Part shown: positions 44,013 to 53,556 of the stretch, in pieces
Layout of the letters: each line of letters begins with the position of its first letter
Numbering within the stretch: position 1 is the first letter of the stretch
Assembly (NCBI RefSeq): GCF_000832305.1
Contig: NZ_CP010536.1
Coordinates: 4,402,001-4,466,000, forward strand
Direction: 5' to 3'
Length of the DNA: 64,000 nucleotides
DNA from: Cupriavidus basilensis
GTDB taxonomy: Bacteria > Pseudomonadota > Gammaproteobacteria > Burkholderiales > Burkholderiaceae
Notes under the pieces: generated by a model
The model's input: only the letters and a program-made list of their open reading frames with translations
Databases searched by the model: none
What the model was told of the DNA's origin: nothing
Made by a program: the position numbers and the translations under genes

Positions 44013-44403
44013 GATGAGGGTCTCCTCAGACCATTTTTAGGAATGCCGGCGGCGGCAGGTGCCGGAAGCAAGGGGGGGCGCCTGGGCGGCGTCCCCTGGT
44101 GGCGGCGGGCGGAGGGGTGGGTGGCGGGATGGTCCCTGCCATGTCTCCGTCGACGCCCGGTAAGTCTCGCAAGATCCGGATCTGGTCGTCGCAGGCGGGC
44201 GATGCAAACAGCATGACGCTAGCCGCACCCACTGCGCAGGACACATGCATTACGCCGCTTGCACGGCGCGCGCGCGTCCGGCGTGTAGTATTGACACCCG
44301 TCCCTGGCGGCACAAGCGCGGAACTACGCAGCGATGCTGCGTATTACTACGCAGATCGACGCTCGCATGCCGCTTGCGCGTCATCCGTGTTTACCCGGTC
44401 CCG
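44013..44403. promoter_or_regulatory. Divergent cstA / two-component control region
   Basis: 391 bp without a gene. Three TACGCAG half-sites lie at 44325-44331 (+), 44337-44343 (complement CTGCGTA) and 44348-44354 (+); the first two form a perfect 8-bp-arm palindrome with 3-bp centre. A TTGACA element at 44291-44296 is a possible -35 but no matching -10 is seen. The half-sites are candidate binding sites for the LuxR-type regulator encoded downstream. Confidence 0.6.
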
Positions 44404-45810
44404 ATGAAACTCCGTCAGAAAATCCTGTTGTTGGCCGTCGCGCCGCTCGCTGTGGCCATGTTCGGCATCGCGCTGGCCGTGCGCTACCAAGCCACCCAGC
44501 TGGCAAGTCACGAGCGCGCCCTGGTCGAGGCGGCCTACCTGCAGAGCAAGGAGGTCGAGCTGCGCCACTACGTAGAACTGGCGCAAAGCGCGATCGCGCC
44601 GATGGTGCGCTCGGGCCACAACGATGCGGCCACCCGTGATGCCGCCATGCAGGCCCTGGCGCGCCTGGACTACGGCCCCGACGGCTACTTCTTTCTCTAT
44701 GACCTGCAAGGCCGCAACCTGATGCACCCGCGCCAGCCTGAGCTGGTCGGACAGGATCTATGGAGCCTGCGAGACCCGCAGGGCGCGCTCACCATCCAGA
44801 AGCTGATCGCCGCAGCCCGCTCCGGCGGTGGGTCGGTGCGCTATATGTGGAGAAAGCCGTCCTCGCAGCAACTGGCCCCCAAGCTGGGCTACGTGGTCGC
44901 CGTGCCGGAGTGGAACTGGATGCTGGGCACCGGCATCTATCTCGACGACGTGGAGCGCACCCTGCGCCAGCTCGATGCGCGGGCGGAGACCGATATCCGC
45001 GAAACCATGGCGTGGATCGGGGTGATTGCCGCGATCAGCATCCTGCTGGTGGCCGCCAGCGGCCTGGCGCTCAATGTGAGCGAGCACCGCGAGGCCGACG
45101 CCAAGCTGCGGCAGCTGGCGCAGCGTGTGGTGCAGTCGCAGGAAGAGGAGCGCGCGCGGCTGTCGCGCGAGCTGCACGACGGCATCAGCCAGTTGCTGGT
45201 GTCGGTCAAGCTGCTGCTGGAGACAGCCGCCAACCGCCTGCGCATGGCCCCGGATCAAGGCCAGTCGGTGGCGCCCGTGCTCGGCACGGCGCTGGTCCGC
45301 CTGGATACGGTCTTCAACGAGGTGCGCCGGGTGGCGCGCAACCTGCGCCCTGCCCTGCTTGATGACCTTGGCCTGCTCGCCGCGCTGGAGCACCTGGCAC
45401 GCGAGATGCAGGAAGGCAGCGGGCTGCGGATTTCCGTGTCGCACACGGGCAAGCCGCGCGAACTCGCCGACGAGCAGGCCACGGCCCTCTATCGCATCGC
45501 CCAGGAAGCGCTGACCAATGTGGAGCGGCATGCGCATGCGCGCCATGTCACGCTGGTGCTGGCGTTCGATGCCAGCGCTACCCGGCTGACCGTGCAGGAT
45601 GACGGCGCCGGCTTTGACGTGGCGCGCATGCAGCTCGATCCGAAGCGCGGCATCGGCCTGCGCAACCTGCGCGAGCGCATCGCCGCGCTGGGCGGCGAGT
45701 TTGATATCGTCTCCGGGCCGGGCTCGACCCGGTTGAGCGCGGTGGTGCCGGTGGTGCCGGCGCAGTCGGCCACACGCCACAACCCGGATTCGCCGGATTC
45801 GCCAGATTGA
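44404..45810 (+). CDS. Cache-domain sensor histidine kinase, NarL type
   Basis: 468 residues. First helix about 7-27, a single Cache-like periplasmic sensor domain (about 30-200, with LDYGPDGYFFLYDLQGRNLMHP), second helix about 204-222, then a HisKA_3 core: QSQEEERARLSRELHDGISQ with phospho-accepting His258, and an HATPase with EALTNVERHA and DDGAGF. The C-terminus ends in a short PDSPDSPD repeat. ATG at 44404 places the helix at the N-terminus; the upstream extension is rejected. The response regulator starts 17 bp downstream. The Cache domain points to a small carboxylate ligand, fitting a role over cstA. Confidence 0.9.
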   Translation: MKLRQKILLLAVAPLAVAMFGIALAVRYQATQLASHERALVEAAYLQSKEVELRHYVELAQSAIAPMVRSGHNDAATRDAAMQALARLDYGPDGYFFLYDLQGRNLMHPRQPELVGQDLWSLRDPQGALTIQKLIAAARSGGGSVRYMWRKPSSQQLAPKLGYVVAVPEWNWMLGTGIYLDDVERTLRQLDARAETDIRETMAWIGVIAAISILLVAASGLALNVSEHREADAKLRQLAQRVVQSQEEERARLSRELHDGISQLLVSVKLLLETAANRLRMAPDQGQSVAPVLGTALVRLDTVFNEVRRVARNLRPALLDDLGLLAALEHLAREMQEGSGLRISVSHTGKPRELADEQATALYRIAQEALTNVERHAHARHVTLVLAFDASATRLTVQDDGAGFDVARMQLDPKRGIGLRNLRERIAALGGEFDIVSGPGSTRLSAVVPVVPAQSATRHNPDSPDSPD

Positions 45811-45827
45811 CAAGGAAACCCCCACTC

Positions 45828-46496
45828 ATGACCTCCGCCCCCGCCCGCGTCCTGCTGATCGACGACCATGCGCTGGTGCGCGACGGCATGCGCATGCGCC
45901 TTGCCCTGCAGCCCGAGCTTGCGGTGGTGGGCGAAGCCGACGACGGCGAGGCCGCGCTGGCCTGGCTGGCGCGGGCCAGCGCCGAGCAGATGCCTGAACT
46001 GGTCATCACCGATATCGGCATGCGCGGCATGGGCGGCATCGCGCTGGCCGCCGCGCTGCATGAGGACTATCCGGAGCTGGCCGTGCTGATCGTGTCGATG
46101 CACGATAACCTCGAATACGTGCGCCAGGCGATTCGCGCCGGCGCGCGCGGCTATGTGCTCAAGGATGCGCCCGCCGACGAGCTGATGGCCGCCATTGCCG
46201 CGGTGCTGGCAGGCCGCGTCTTCTACAGCGCCCGCATTGCCCGCAGCATGGCCGAGCAAAGCCCGGCCGCCGGGCCGCTCGATGCGCTCACCCCGCGCGA
46301 GCGCGACATCTTCAACTGCATCGGCCGCGGCCAGGCCAACAAGGACATTGCCGCCGCGCTGGGCGTGTCGGTGCGCACCATCGAGACCCACCGGCTCAAC
46401 CTGCGGCGCAAGCTGGGCATCGAAGGCCGCGCGGAGCTGGTGAAGTTCGCTGTGGAGCAAGGGAGCACGGAGGGCGGACCGGCCGGGTCCCAATGA
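45828..46496 (+). CDS. LuxR/NarL-type response regulator
   Basis: 222 residues. The receiver domain (1-125) has acidic DDH (12-14), phospho-acceptor Asp62 and Lys in YVLKDAP; a LuxR-type helix-turn-helix follows (about 155-215, LTPRERDIFNCIGRGQANKDIAAALGVSVRTIETHRLNLRRKLG). ATG at 45828 follows AAGGAAA; a TTG at 45807 overlapping the kinase stop is less likely. It forms a pair with the Cache-domain kinase. Probable targets are cstA-ybdD and perhaps pckG, from position. Confidence 0.92.
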   Translation: MTSAPARVLLIDDHALVRDGMRMRLALQPELAVVGEADDGEAALAWLARASAEQMPELVITDIGMRGMGGIALAAALHEDYPELAVLIVSMHDNLEYVRQAIRAGARGYVLKDAPADELMAAIAAVLAGRVFYSARIARSMAEQSPAAGPLDALTPRERDIFNCIGRGQANKDIAAALGVSVRTIETHRLNLRRKLGIEGRAELVKFAVEQGSTEGGPAGSQ

Positions 46497-46530
46497 AAAA
46501 AGCCCACCCCCGTTTGATGGAGTGGGCTTT
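46495..46530 (-). terminator. Terminator of pckG (also downstream of the response regulator)
   Basis: AAGCCCAC (46500-46507) and GTGGGCTT (46522-46529) with A/T runs; on the minus strand the stem is followed by six T. Confidence 0.85.
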
Positions 46531-46566
46531 GGCCTGTTCGACGGCTTCGGCGGATGTGCCTGTTAT

Positions 46567-48423
46567 TTAGGCAGCCAGGCGCTTGGCCAGCGCGGACTTG
46601 GCATCCACCAGGGCTTGCGGCAGGTTGTGCTTGAGCTGCGTGAACAGCTCGTCATGCAGCGCCAGCTCCTGTTGCCAGGCGGCGCGATCGATCGAGGTGA
46701 CCTGCTCGAACTGCTGCTTGGTGAAATCCAGGCCTTCCCAGTTCAGGTCCTCGAAGCCGGGCGAGGTGCCGAACACGTGGTCGGTGCCCTTGCCACGGCC
46801 TTCGACGCGGTCGATCATCCACGACAGCACGCGCATGTTCTCGCCAAAGCCCGGCCACACGAAGTTGCCGGCCTCATCCTTGCGGAACCAGTTGACGCAG
46901 TAGATGCCCGGCAGCTTGGCGCCGGACGCTTCCAGCTTCTTGCCCAGCGTCAGCCAGTGGCCAAAGTAGTCGCTCATGTTGTAGCCGCAGAACGGCAGCA
47001 TGGCGAACGGGTCGCGGCGCACCACGCCTTGCTGGCCAGCGGCGGCGGCGGTGGTTTCCGAGCCCATGGTGGCGGCCATGTAGACGCCTTCGGTCCAGTT
47101 GCGAGCCTCGGTCACCAGCGGCACGGTGGTGGAGCGGCGGCCGCCGAAGATGAACGCATCGATGGCGACGCCAGCCGGGTTGTCCCAGTTATCGTCGATC
47201 GACGGGCACTGCACTGCGGGGGCGGTGAAGCGGGCGTTCGGGTGGGCAGCCTTGGCGCCGGTTTCCTTGGCGATGGCCGGGGTCCAGTCCTTGCCCTGCC
47301 AGTCGATCAGGCGCGCCGGGGCTTCCTTGCTCATGCCTTCCCACCACACGTCGCCGTCATCGGTCAGTGCCACGTTGGTGAAGATGACGTTTTCCTTCAG
47401 CGTAGCCATCGCGTTGAAGTTGGTCTTCTCGCTGGTGCCCGGGGCCACGCCGAAGTAGCCGGCTTCCGGGTTGATGGCGTACAGGCGGCCGTCCTGGCCC
47501 GGCTTGATCCAGGCGATGTCGTCGCCGATGGTGGTGACCTTCCAGCCTTCGAAGCCCTTGGGCGGGATCAGCATGGCGAAGTTGGTCTTGCCGCAGGCCG
47601 ACGGGAACGCGGCGGCCACGTGGTACTTCTTGCCTTCCGGCGAGGTCACGCCCAGGATCAGCATGTGCTCGGCCAGCCAGCCCTCGTCGCGGCCCATGGT
47701 GGAAGCAATGCGCAGCGCGAAGCACTTCTTGCCCAGCAGGGCGTTGCCGCCGTAGCCCGAGCCATACGACCAGATTTCGCGCGTTTCCGGGAAATGGACG
47801 ATGTACTTGGTCGGGTTGCACGGCCAGGCCACGTCTTTCTCGCCGGCAGCCAGCGGCTTGCCCACGGTGTGCACGCACGGCACGAACTCGCCATCGGTGC
47901 CCAGCACGTCGAACACGGCGCGGCCCATGCGGGTCATGATGCGCATATTGACGGCAACGTACGGCGAATCCGACAGTTCCACGCCGATGTGGGCGATCGG
48001 CGAGCCCAGCGGGCCCATCGAGAACGGCACCACGTACAGCGTGCGCCCGCGCATGCAGCCATCGAACAGGCCGGACAGCGTCTGGCGCATTTCAGCCGGT
48101 GCGGTCCAGTTGTTGGTGGCGCCGGCGTCTTCCTTCTTCTGCGAGCAGATGAAGGTGCGGTCTTCCACACGCGCCACGTCGGACGGGTCGGACAGCGCCA
48201 GGAACGAGTTCTTGCGCTTGGCCGGGTTCAGGCGCTTCATGGTGCCGGCGGCGACCATCTGCTCGCACAGGCGGTCGTACTCTTCCTGCGAGCCGTCGCA
48301 CCAGTAGATATTGTCGGGTTTGGCGAGGGCCGCGAACTCGGCCACCCAGGCGACCAGCTTCTGGTGCTTGACCCAGGCCGGTACGTTGAGTGCGGGCGTG
48401 CCCTGCATGGCGGGGTGGTTCAT
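46567..48423 (-). CDS. pckG: Phosphoenolpyruvate carboxykinase (GTP)
   Basis: 618 residues, the size of GTP-dependent enzymes. It converts oxaloacetate and GTP to phosphoenolpyruvate, GDP and CO2, the first committed step of gluconeogenesis. The kinase-1 loop FPSACGKTN contains the reactive cysteine of GTP-type enzymes; PHE/kinase-2 region [13 protein letters not shown] and the mobile substrate loop are in place. Start 48423 follows TTGGAG; a longer frame to 48543 is rejected. Neighbouring cstA and its regulators make a small carbon-starvation/pyruvate cluster, though pckG is transcribed separately. Confidence 0.97.
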   Translation of the reverse strand: MNHPAMQGTPALNVPAWVKHQKLVAWVAEFAALAKPDNIYWCDGSQEEYDRLCEQMVAAGTMKRLNPAKRKNSFLALSDPSDVARVEDRTFICSQKKEDAGATNNWTAPAEMRQTLSGLFDGCMRGRTLYVVPFSMGPLGSPIAHIGVELSDSPYVAVNMRIMTRMGRAVFDVLGTDGEFVPCVHTVGKPLAAGEKDVAWPCNPTKYIVHFPETREIWSYGSGYGGNALLGKKCFALRIASTMGRDEGWLAEHMLILGVTSPEGKKYHVAAAFPSACGKTNFAMLIPPKGFEGWKVTTIGDDIAWIKPGQDGRLYAINPEAGYFGVAPGTSEKTNFNAMATLKENVIFTNVALTDDGDVWWEGMSKEAPARLIDWQGKDWTPAIAKETGAKAAHPNARFTAPAVQCPSIDDNWDNPAGVAIDAFIFGGRRSTTVPLVTEARNWTEGVYMAATMGSETTAAAAGQQGVVRRDPFAMLPFCGYNMSDYFGHWLTLGKKLEASGAKLPGIYCVNWFRKDEAGNFVWPGFGENMRVLSWMIDRVEGRGKGTDHVFGTSPGFEDLNWEGLDFTKQQFEQVTSIDRAAWQQELALHDELFTQLKHNLPQALVDAKSALAKRLAA

Positions 48424-48991
48424 ACTGCTACTCCAAAGCGTAAAGGAAATCTTGCAAAGCCAGGCCGGTTGCCGCGGTCGGAAGACGGCTGGCAGCGCCC
48501 CATGACCTGGGCAGACCGCGGCAATTCGCCGCTGGTTCCGCACCGGGCCGGGTAGGGCGGCTCAGGCCAGGATCGTCACATCCCGTTACAACTGCGCAGC
48601 GACCGGAACTGCGCAAAAGGTCGCGACAAGCCCCGCTGCTGCGCTACAGTGGCGCTTCGCCTGTGGCAGGGCCGGGCAGGCTTTGTCCGGCGTGGCCCGG
48701 GTGACGGGAGCAAGGCTCGACCGACAATCTGGGGCGGCACCGGAACCGGCAAGGATACCACCGCCGCTCGCCGCTGTTTTTTGCTCCGCAGCAATGTTTG
48801 TGCGCGATTCCGGGCCATGCCGTATTGTCTCGTTTGTCTGTCCGCCGGCTCACTTTCGCGTCGCGCGGGATTGTTCCCGCTGCGTGCGGCACTCGGTGCG
48901 GTGTCGGGCGGCAGATGCTAAAACTATAACGTTGATGGGTGCGCGGCAATGTGGGTGTGCGCACCTTGCGATAGCCAAAATAGAGTTTCCG
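48424..48991. other. 568-bp divergent intergenic region (pckG / dehydrogenase)
   Basis: No convincing gene. AACTGCGCA is repeated directly near 48589 and 48607, and GCGACC...GGTCGC arms surround the second copy; these could be operator elements of pckG, which is usually regulated by carbon status. The open frame reading into the dehydrogenase is not credible as protein. Confidence 0.4.
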
Positions 48992-50005
48992 ATGAAGATT
49001 GCCGTACTCGACGATTATCAGGATGCCGTTCGCAAGCTGTCGTGCTTCAGCCTGCTCGATGGCCATGACGTCAAGGTGTTCAACAACACCGTCAAGGGCG
49101 TTGGCCAGCTGGCGGCACGCCTGTCCGACGTGGAAGCCGTGGTGCTTATCCGCGAACGGTCGCGCATCAACCGGCAACTGCTGGAAAAACTCCCCAAACT
49201 CAAGATCATCAGCCAGACCGGTCGCGTTGGCGGCCATGTGGATGTCGAGGCTTGTACGGAGCGCGGCGTGGCGGTGCTTGAAGGCGCGGGCTCGCCCGTG
49301 GCCCCGGCCGAACTCACCTGGGCCCTGATCATGGCGGCCCAGCGCCGCATTCCCCAGTACGTGGCCAGCCTCAAGCATGGCGCCTGGCAGCAGTCCGGGC
49401 TCAAGTCCACCACCATGCCGCCCAACTTCGGCCTGGGCCAGGTGCTGCGCGGGCAGACGCTCGGGATCTGGGGCTACGGCAAGATCGGCAAGCTGCTGGC
49501 GGGCTACGGCCGCGCCTTCGGCATGAATGTGCTGGTATGGGGACGCGAGAACTCGCAGAAAGCCGCGCGCGAGGACGGCCTGGCCGTGGCCGAGTCGCAG
49601 GAGCAATTGTTTACCGACAGCGACGTGTTGTCGCTGCACCTGCGCCTGAGTGACGAGACCCGCGGGCTGGTCAAGCTGGCCGACTTCTCCCGCATGAAGC
49701 CCACCGCGCTGTTCGTCAACACCAGCCGCGCCGAGCTGGTCGAGGAAAACGCCCTGCTGGCCGCGCTCAACCGCGGCCGCCCCGGCATGGCGGCGGTGGA
49801 TGTGTTCGAGTCCGAGCCCATCCTGCAGGGCCATGCCCTGCTGCGCATGGAAAACTGTATCTGCACGCCGCACCTGGGCTATGTCGAACGCGAAAGCTAT
49901 GAGCTGTACTTCCGCATCGCTTTCCAGAACATCCTCGATGTGCTGAGCGGCAAGCATGACAGCATCGCCAATCCCAAGGCGCTGACCCCGGCGCTGTCGC
50001 GCTAA
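48992..50005 (+). CDS. D-isomer-specific 2-hydroxyacid dehydrogenase
   Basis: 337 residues. NAD(P)-dependent reductase/dehydrogenase of the SerA/formate-dehydrogenase fold. The Rossmann motif GIWGYGKIGK (around 158-167) binds the cofactor; the catalytic Arg-Glu-His set is in NTSRAELV, DVFESEPI and TPHLGYVE. Length fits glyoxylate/hydroxypyruvate reductases and phosphoglycerate-dehydrogenase-like enzymes; the ACT domains of full SerA are absent. ATG at 48992 gives the family start MKIAVLDDYQ. Substrate not assignable. An MFS gene follows after 141 bp. Confidence 0.9.
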   Translation: MKIAVLDDYQDAVRKLSCFSLLDGHDVKVFNNTVKGVGQLAARLSDVEAVVLIRERSRINRQLLEKLPKLKIISQTGRVGGHVDVEACTERGVAVLEGAGSPVAPAELTWALIMAAQRRIPQYVASLKHGAWQQSGLKSTTMPPNFGLGQVLRGQTLGIWGYGKIGKLLAGYGRAFGMNVLVWGRENSQKAAREDGLAVAESQEQLFTDSDVLSLHLRLSDETRGLVKLADFSRMKPTALFVNTSRAELVEENALLAALNRGRPGMAAVDVFESEPILQGHALLRMENCICTPHLGYVERESYELYFRIAFQNILDVLSGKHDSIANPKALTPALSR

Positions 50006-50146
50006 GCGCTAGCCCGCAGGCGCCCGCCCCGCAGGCGAGTGCGCTACGCTCAACGCGAACCGGGCAAAACCGCTACACTCGGACTTCCCGCGCGGCCTCT
50101 GGCCGCGTTTCTCGTCCTACCCACCGCCTTCTCCGCCCCCGTCGCC

Positions 50147-51322
50147 ATGGATCCCAGGCTCATGATGCTGTGCCTTGGCAATTTTGTCATCGGTACCGGC
50201 GCGATGATCGTCACCGGCATGCTCAATGACATTGCCGGGGATTTCCAGCTTGGCGCCGGCACCGCAGGCCAGTTGATCTCCGTGTTCGCGCTGGCGACCT
50301 GCGTCGGCGCGCCCTTGTTCGCCACGCTAGGCTCGCGCATCGACCGCCGGCAGCTGCTGGCGGGCTCATTGCTGGTCTATGCCGCGATGCACCTGGCCGC
50401 GGCCTTCGCGCCGAGCTTTGCCAGCCTGATGGCGATCCGCTTGCTGAGCGCGATCGGCGCGGCCATCTTCACCCCGCAAGCCGCCGCCACCCTGCCGTTG
50501 CTGGTCAACGCGCAGACGCGCGGGCGCGCCATCAGCTTTGTCTTCCTGGGCTGGAGCGTGGCCAGCGTGGTGGGCGTGCCAATGGGGACGTGGATCGCCA
50601 GCACGCTGGGCTGGCGCTTCAGCATGGGGTTGGTGGGTTTGCTGGCGCTGGGCGCGTCGGTGGGTGTGTGGCGGGCCTTGCCGCCGCGGCTGTATGTGGA
50701 ACCGGCGGGCCGGGCAGCCTGGGGCGCGGTGCTGCGGCACACGCCGATGGTGCTGGTGGTGGCCACCACCATGATCCAGTCGGCCGGGATGTTCACGCTG
50801 TTTACTTATATTGCCCCGCTGCTGCGCGACGTGCATGGCATCAGCGGCGGCGCGCTCAGCCTGATGTTCCTGGCTTACGGCGCCTGCGGCGTTAGCGGCA
50901 ATGTGCTGGCGGCGTCGCGCATGGACCGGGCCACGCCCGCGCGCATCGTTCAGGCCGCCATGCTGACCTCGCTGGCGGCCATGCTGCTGTGGCCGCTGGC
51001 GACACTGGGGCCGGTGGCGCTGGTGCTGATCTTCATGCTGTGGGGTGTTGGCGGCTTTGCCACCAACAGCGCGCAGCAGGCGCGGCTGGTAGCGCTGGCG
51101 CCGGAGCGCGCGGCGGTATCGATTTCGCTGAACTCGTCTTCCATCTACCTCGGCCAGGCCCTGGGCGCGATGGGCGGTGCGGCGATCTACGCGACCGCTG
51201 GCGCCGACTCCCTGCACTGGGGGGCGGCAGCGCTGATGCTGCTGGCGCTGGTGGTGTCGCAGCGTGCTCGGGTGCTGGGGCAGCGCTGGTGCCTGCGCGA
51301 GACGGCGCGGCAGCAGGCCTGA
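50147..51322 (+). CDS. MFS transporter (AraJ/DHA1 type)
   Basis: 391 residues with twelve predicted membrane helices. The loop between helices 2 and 3 (GSRIDRRQLLAG) and helix 5 (SVASVVGVPMGTWIASTLGWR) match the DHA1 drug-proton antiporter group, which includes sugar-efflux and arabinose-type proteins. ATG at 50147 precedes the first helix after five residues; an upstream in-frame start at 50039 lacks support. Substrate unknown; no regulator nearby. Confidence 0.9.
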   Translation: MDPRLMMLCLGNFVIGTGAMIVTGMLNDIAGDFQLGAGTAGQLISVFALATCVGAPLFATLGSRIDRRQLLAGSLLVYAAMHLAAAFAPSFASLMAIRLLSAIGAAIFTPQAAATLPLLVNAQTRGRAISFVFLGWSVASVVGVPMGTWIASTLGWRFSMGLVGLLALGASVGVWRALPPRLYVEPAGRAAWGAVLRHTPMVLVVATTMIQSAGMFTLFTYIAPLLRDVHGISGGALSLMFLAYGACGVSGNVLAASRMDRATPARIVQAAMLTSLAAMLLWPLATLGPVALVLIFMLWGVGGFATNSAQQARLVALAPERAAVSISLNSSSIYLGQALGAMGGAAIYATAGADSLHWGAAALMLLALVVSQRARVLGQRWCLRETARQQA

Positions 51323-51451
51323 GCCAGCCGGCTCACCAACCCGCTGGACAGAGCCGCCAGCCGTGCGGCGCCGCACACGCTGCAGCCGCTTGATACCTCT
51401 GTTTGGAAAACCCCGGCGCTAAGATGAGGGACACAGGATCAAGGAGACGGC

Positions 51452-52081
51452 ATGAGCATATCCAACGGCATGCGCCTCATCGCCATCAGCGTTGGCAAGG
51501 CGGTCCCGCTCTTCGTGGCGGCGGTGGGCACCGAGGCGGTGGTGATGTCCGGGATCCGCAAGCATCCGCTCAGCACCTTGCTGCACCCACTGTCGGTGGC
51601 GGTGCGCCCGCTGGGGTTGGCGGGCGACGAACAGGCTGACCTGAGCGTGCACGGCGGCCTGGACAAGGCGCTCTACGCCTACCCGGCCGAACACTACGCC
51701 TGGTGGAACGCGCGCCGCCGGGAAGCGCGGCTGCCCGAGGCCGAGAAGCCGCTCGTGCCCGGCGCCATGGGCGAAAACCTGACCCTGGAGGGCGTGCTCG
51801 AGACCGATCTGTGGGTGGGGGACCTGCTGCGCATTGGCGACGTCGTGCTCCGGGTGGAGTCGCCACGCCAGCCCTGCTACAAGTTCAACGCCGTGATGGG
51901 CTACCGCCATGCCATCAAGCATATGGTGCAAAGCGGCTATTCCGGCATTTACCTGAGCGTGGTCACCCCCGGCGATCTCCAGGCCGGCGCCGCGGTGGTC
52001 ATCGAGCCGGGACCGCGCGATGTGTCGATAGAAAGCATCAACACCCGGCAACGCAATGGCCGCCAGACCCCGCTTTTCTGA
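51452..52081 (+). CDS. MOSC-domain protein (YiiM-like)
   Basis: 209 residues. MOSC domains bind the molybdenum cofactor and handle its sulfur or reduce N-hydroxylated compounds. The block ESPRQPCYKFN contains the conserved cysteine; VHGGLDKALYAYPAEHYAWW and GAMGENLTLEG are further YiiM-family landmarks. YiiM-type proteins reduce N-hydroxylated substrates. ATG at 51452 follows AAGGAGAC. Stands alone between the MFS and RND genes. Confidence 0.9.
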   Translation: MSISNGMRLIAISVGKAVPLFVAAVGTEAVVMSGIRKHPLSTLLHPLSVAVRPLGLAGDEQADLSVHGGLDKALYAYPAEHYAWWNARRREARLPEAEKPLVPGAMGENLTLEGVLETDLWVGDLLRIGDVVLRVESPRQPCYKFNAVMGYRHAIKHMVQSGYSGIYLSVVTPGDLQAGAAVVIEPGPRDVSIESINTRQRNGRQTPLF

Positions 52082-52278
52082 TAATGTTTGGCTCTCGATA
52101 CAAGCAGGCTCCTTCCGCGCTGTAATAGTTTGTAATGGCGTGGATTGCGCGGGCACTGGCCTTCAACGCCCCTGATCCTGTACTACTAGCGGTTTTCCGC
52201 AGCGCGGCACCGGTTTCCCAGAAGGCCGGGCCACCGGGGAGCGGGCGCATTTTGCGCGCACTGTAAGAGAGTCCTCAC

Positions 52279-53538
52279 ATGAAAACGAACGGGATCGACC
52301 AGGCCAAGGGCTTCGTCGACGCTAAGTGGAGTTTTTCCACGGGTACCGGCAAGGGTGTTTCGCCCTGGTTGCTCGGCGCGGTCTTGATCGCGCTGGCTGC
52401 TGGCGGATGGTTCGGCTGGCGTGCCTGGACGGCGCCCAAGCCGGCGGCCAAGGCGCCGCCCGTTGTGGTGGTGGCCACCGCCACGGTGCAGCAGGGCGAC
52501 GTGCCGCTGCGGGTGACGGCCAACGGCACGGTGAGCGCGCTCGCCACGGTCGAGATCCGCCCGCAAGTGTCCAGCACCGTGCGCACAGTGCATATCAAGG
52601 AAGGCCAGACGGTCAAGCCGGGCGACCTGCTCTTCACGCTGGACACCCGCATGGACGAGGCCAACCTCGCCAAGGCGCAAGCCCAGTTGATGCGCGACCA
52701 GGCCGACCTCTCCGATGCCCGCCGCACGCTGGTGCGCAGCAATGAATTGCTGCAGCGCAATTTCATCTCCAGGAGCGCGGTGGATACGGCCCAGGCCAAG
52801 GTCGATGGCTTCGAGGCGACCATCCGCGCCGACCAGGCCGCCATCGAGGCCAGCCGCGTGGCGGTCAGCTATGGCGCCATCCGCGCGACCATCGGCGGGC
52901 GCACCGGCGTGATCAACATGTTCCCCGGCTCGCTGGTGCTGCCCAACAGCGCGCTGCCGATGGTCACCATCGCCCAGGTGCAGCCGATTGCCGTTACCTT
53001 CACCCTGCCCGAGCGCCAGCTCGCCGCGCTGCGCGAGGCCCTGCACGCCGGCCCCGTTGCCGTGACCGCGCTGCCCAACGACGGCAGCAAGACCCCCGTG
53101 ACCGGCAAGATCAGCTTTGTGGATAACACGGTGGACCCGCAGTACGGCAGCATCCGCGTCAAGGCGCAGTTCGACAACGACGAGCAGCGCCTGTGGCCGG
53201 GGACGTATGCCAACGTGGACGCCGTGGTGCAGACCTTGAAGAACGCGCTGTCGGTGCCGCCGCAGGCAGTGGTGACGGGGCCGGAAGGCCGCTTTGTCTA
53301 CGCCGTGCAGGCGGACAACCGCGTCAAGCCGATGCCGGTGAAGGTGCAGGTCTCCACCGCCAGCGCCGCCGTGATCGAGGGCGTGCCGCCCGGCACACGC
53401 GTGGTGGTGGAAGGCGCGCAGAACCTGCGCGCCGGCAGCATGGTGCGGGAAGCGACGCGCGCGGCCAAGGCCGGCGCGGCAAGCGCTGCCGCTGCCGCCG
53501 CCGCCGATGCCAACACCAACGCCAACGCCAGGCATTGA
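52279..53538 (+). CDS. RND efflux periplasmic adaptor
   Basis: 419 residues. A membrane anchor (about 29-47, WLLGAVLIALAAGGWFGW) without a lipobox is followed by the barrel-sandwich/biotinyl-like part, a coiled-coil hairpin (about 130-200), a beta-barrel and membrane-proximal domain (about 215-390). Pattern matches MdtA/AcrA-type adaptors of resistance-nodulation-division pumps. The last ~25 residues are Ala-rich and end in an NTNANA run. GAGAGT-type ribosome site before the ATG. The permease follows after 18 bp; no outer-membrane channel gene is adjacent, so the pump must borrow one. Confidence 0.93.
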   Translation: MKTNGIDQAKGFVDAKWSFSTGTGKGVSPWLLGAVLIALAAGGWFGWRAWTAPKPAAKAPPVVVVATATVQQGDVPLRVTANGTVSALATVEIRPQVSSTVRTVHIKEGQTVKPGDLLFTLDTRMDEANLAKAQAQLMRDQADLSDARRTLVRSNELLQRNFISRSAVDTAQAKVDGFEATIRADQAAIEASRVAVSYGAIRATIGGRTGVINMFPGSLVLPNSALPMVTIAQVQPIAVTFTLPERQLAALREALHAGPVAVTALPNDGSKTPVTGKISFVDNTVDPQYGSIRVKAQFDNDEQRLWPGTYANVDAVVQTLKNALSVPPQAVVTGPEGRFVYAVQADNRVKPMPVKVQVSTASAAVIEGVPPGTRVVVEGAQNLRAGSMVREATRAAKAGAASAAAAAAADANTNANARH

Positions 53539-53556
53539 GCCCAGGGCACTGACACC

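Noticed and set aside
48683..48991. N-terminal extension of the 2-hydroxyacid dehydrogenase
   Set aside because: Cys/Arg-rich non-coding-like sequence; the family start MKIAVLDDYQ is at 48992.
53119..53127. Perfect DnaA box in the RND adaptor gene
   Set aside because: Single site within conserved codons (FVDN), no neighbouring boxes or AT-rich DNA.
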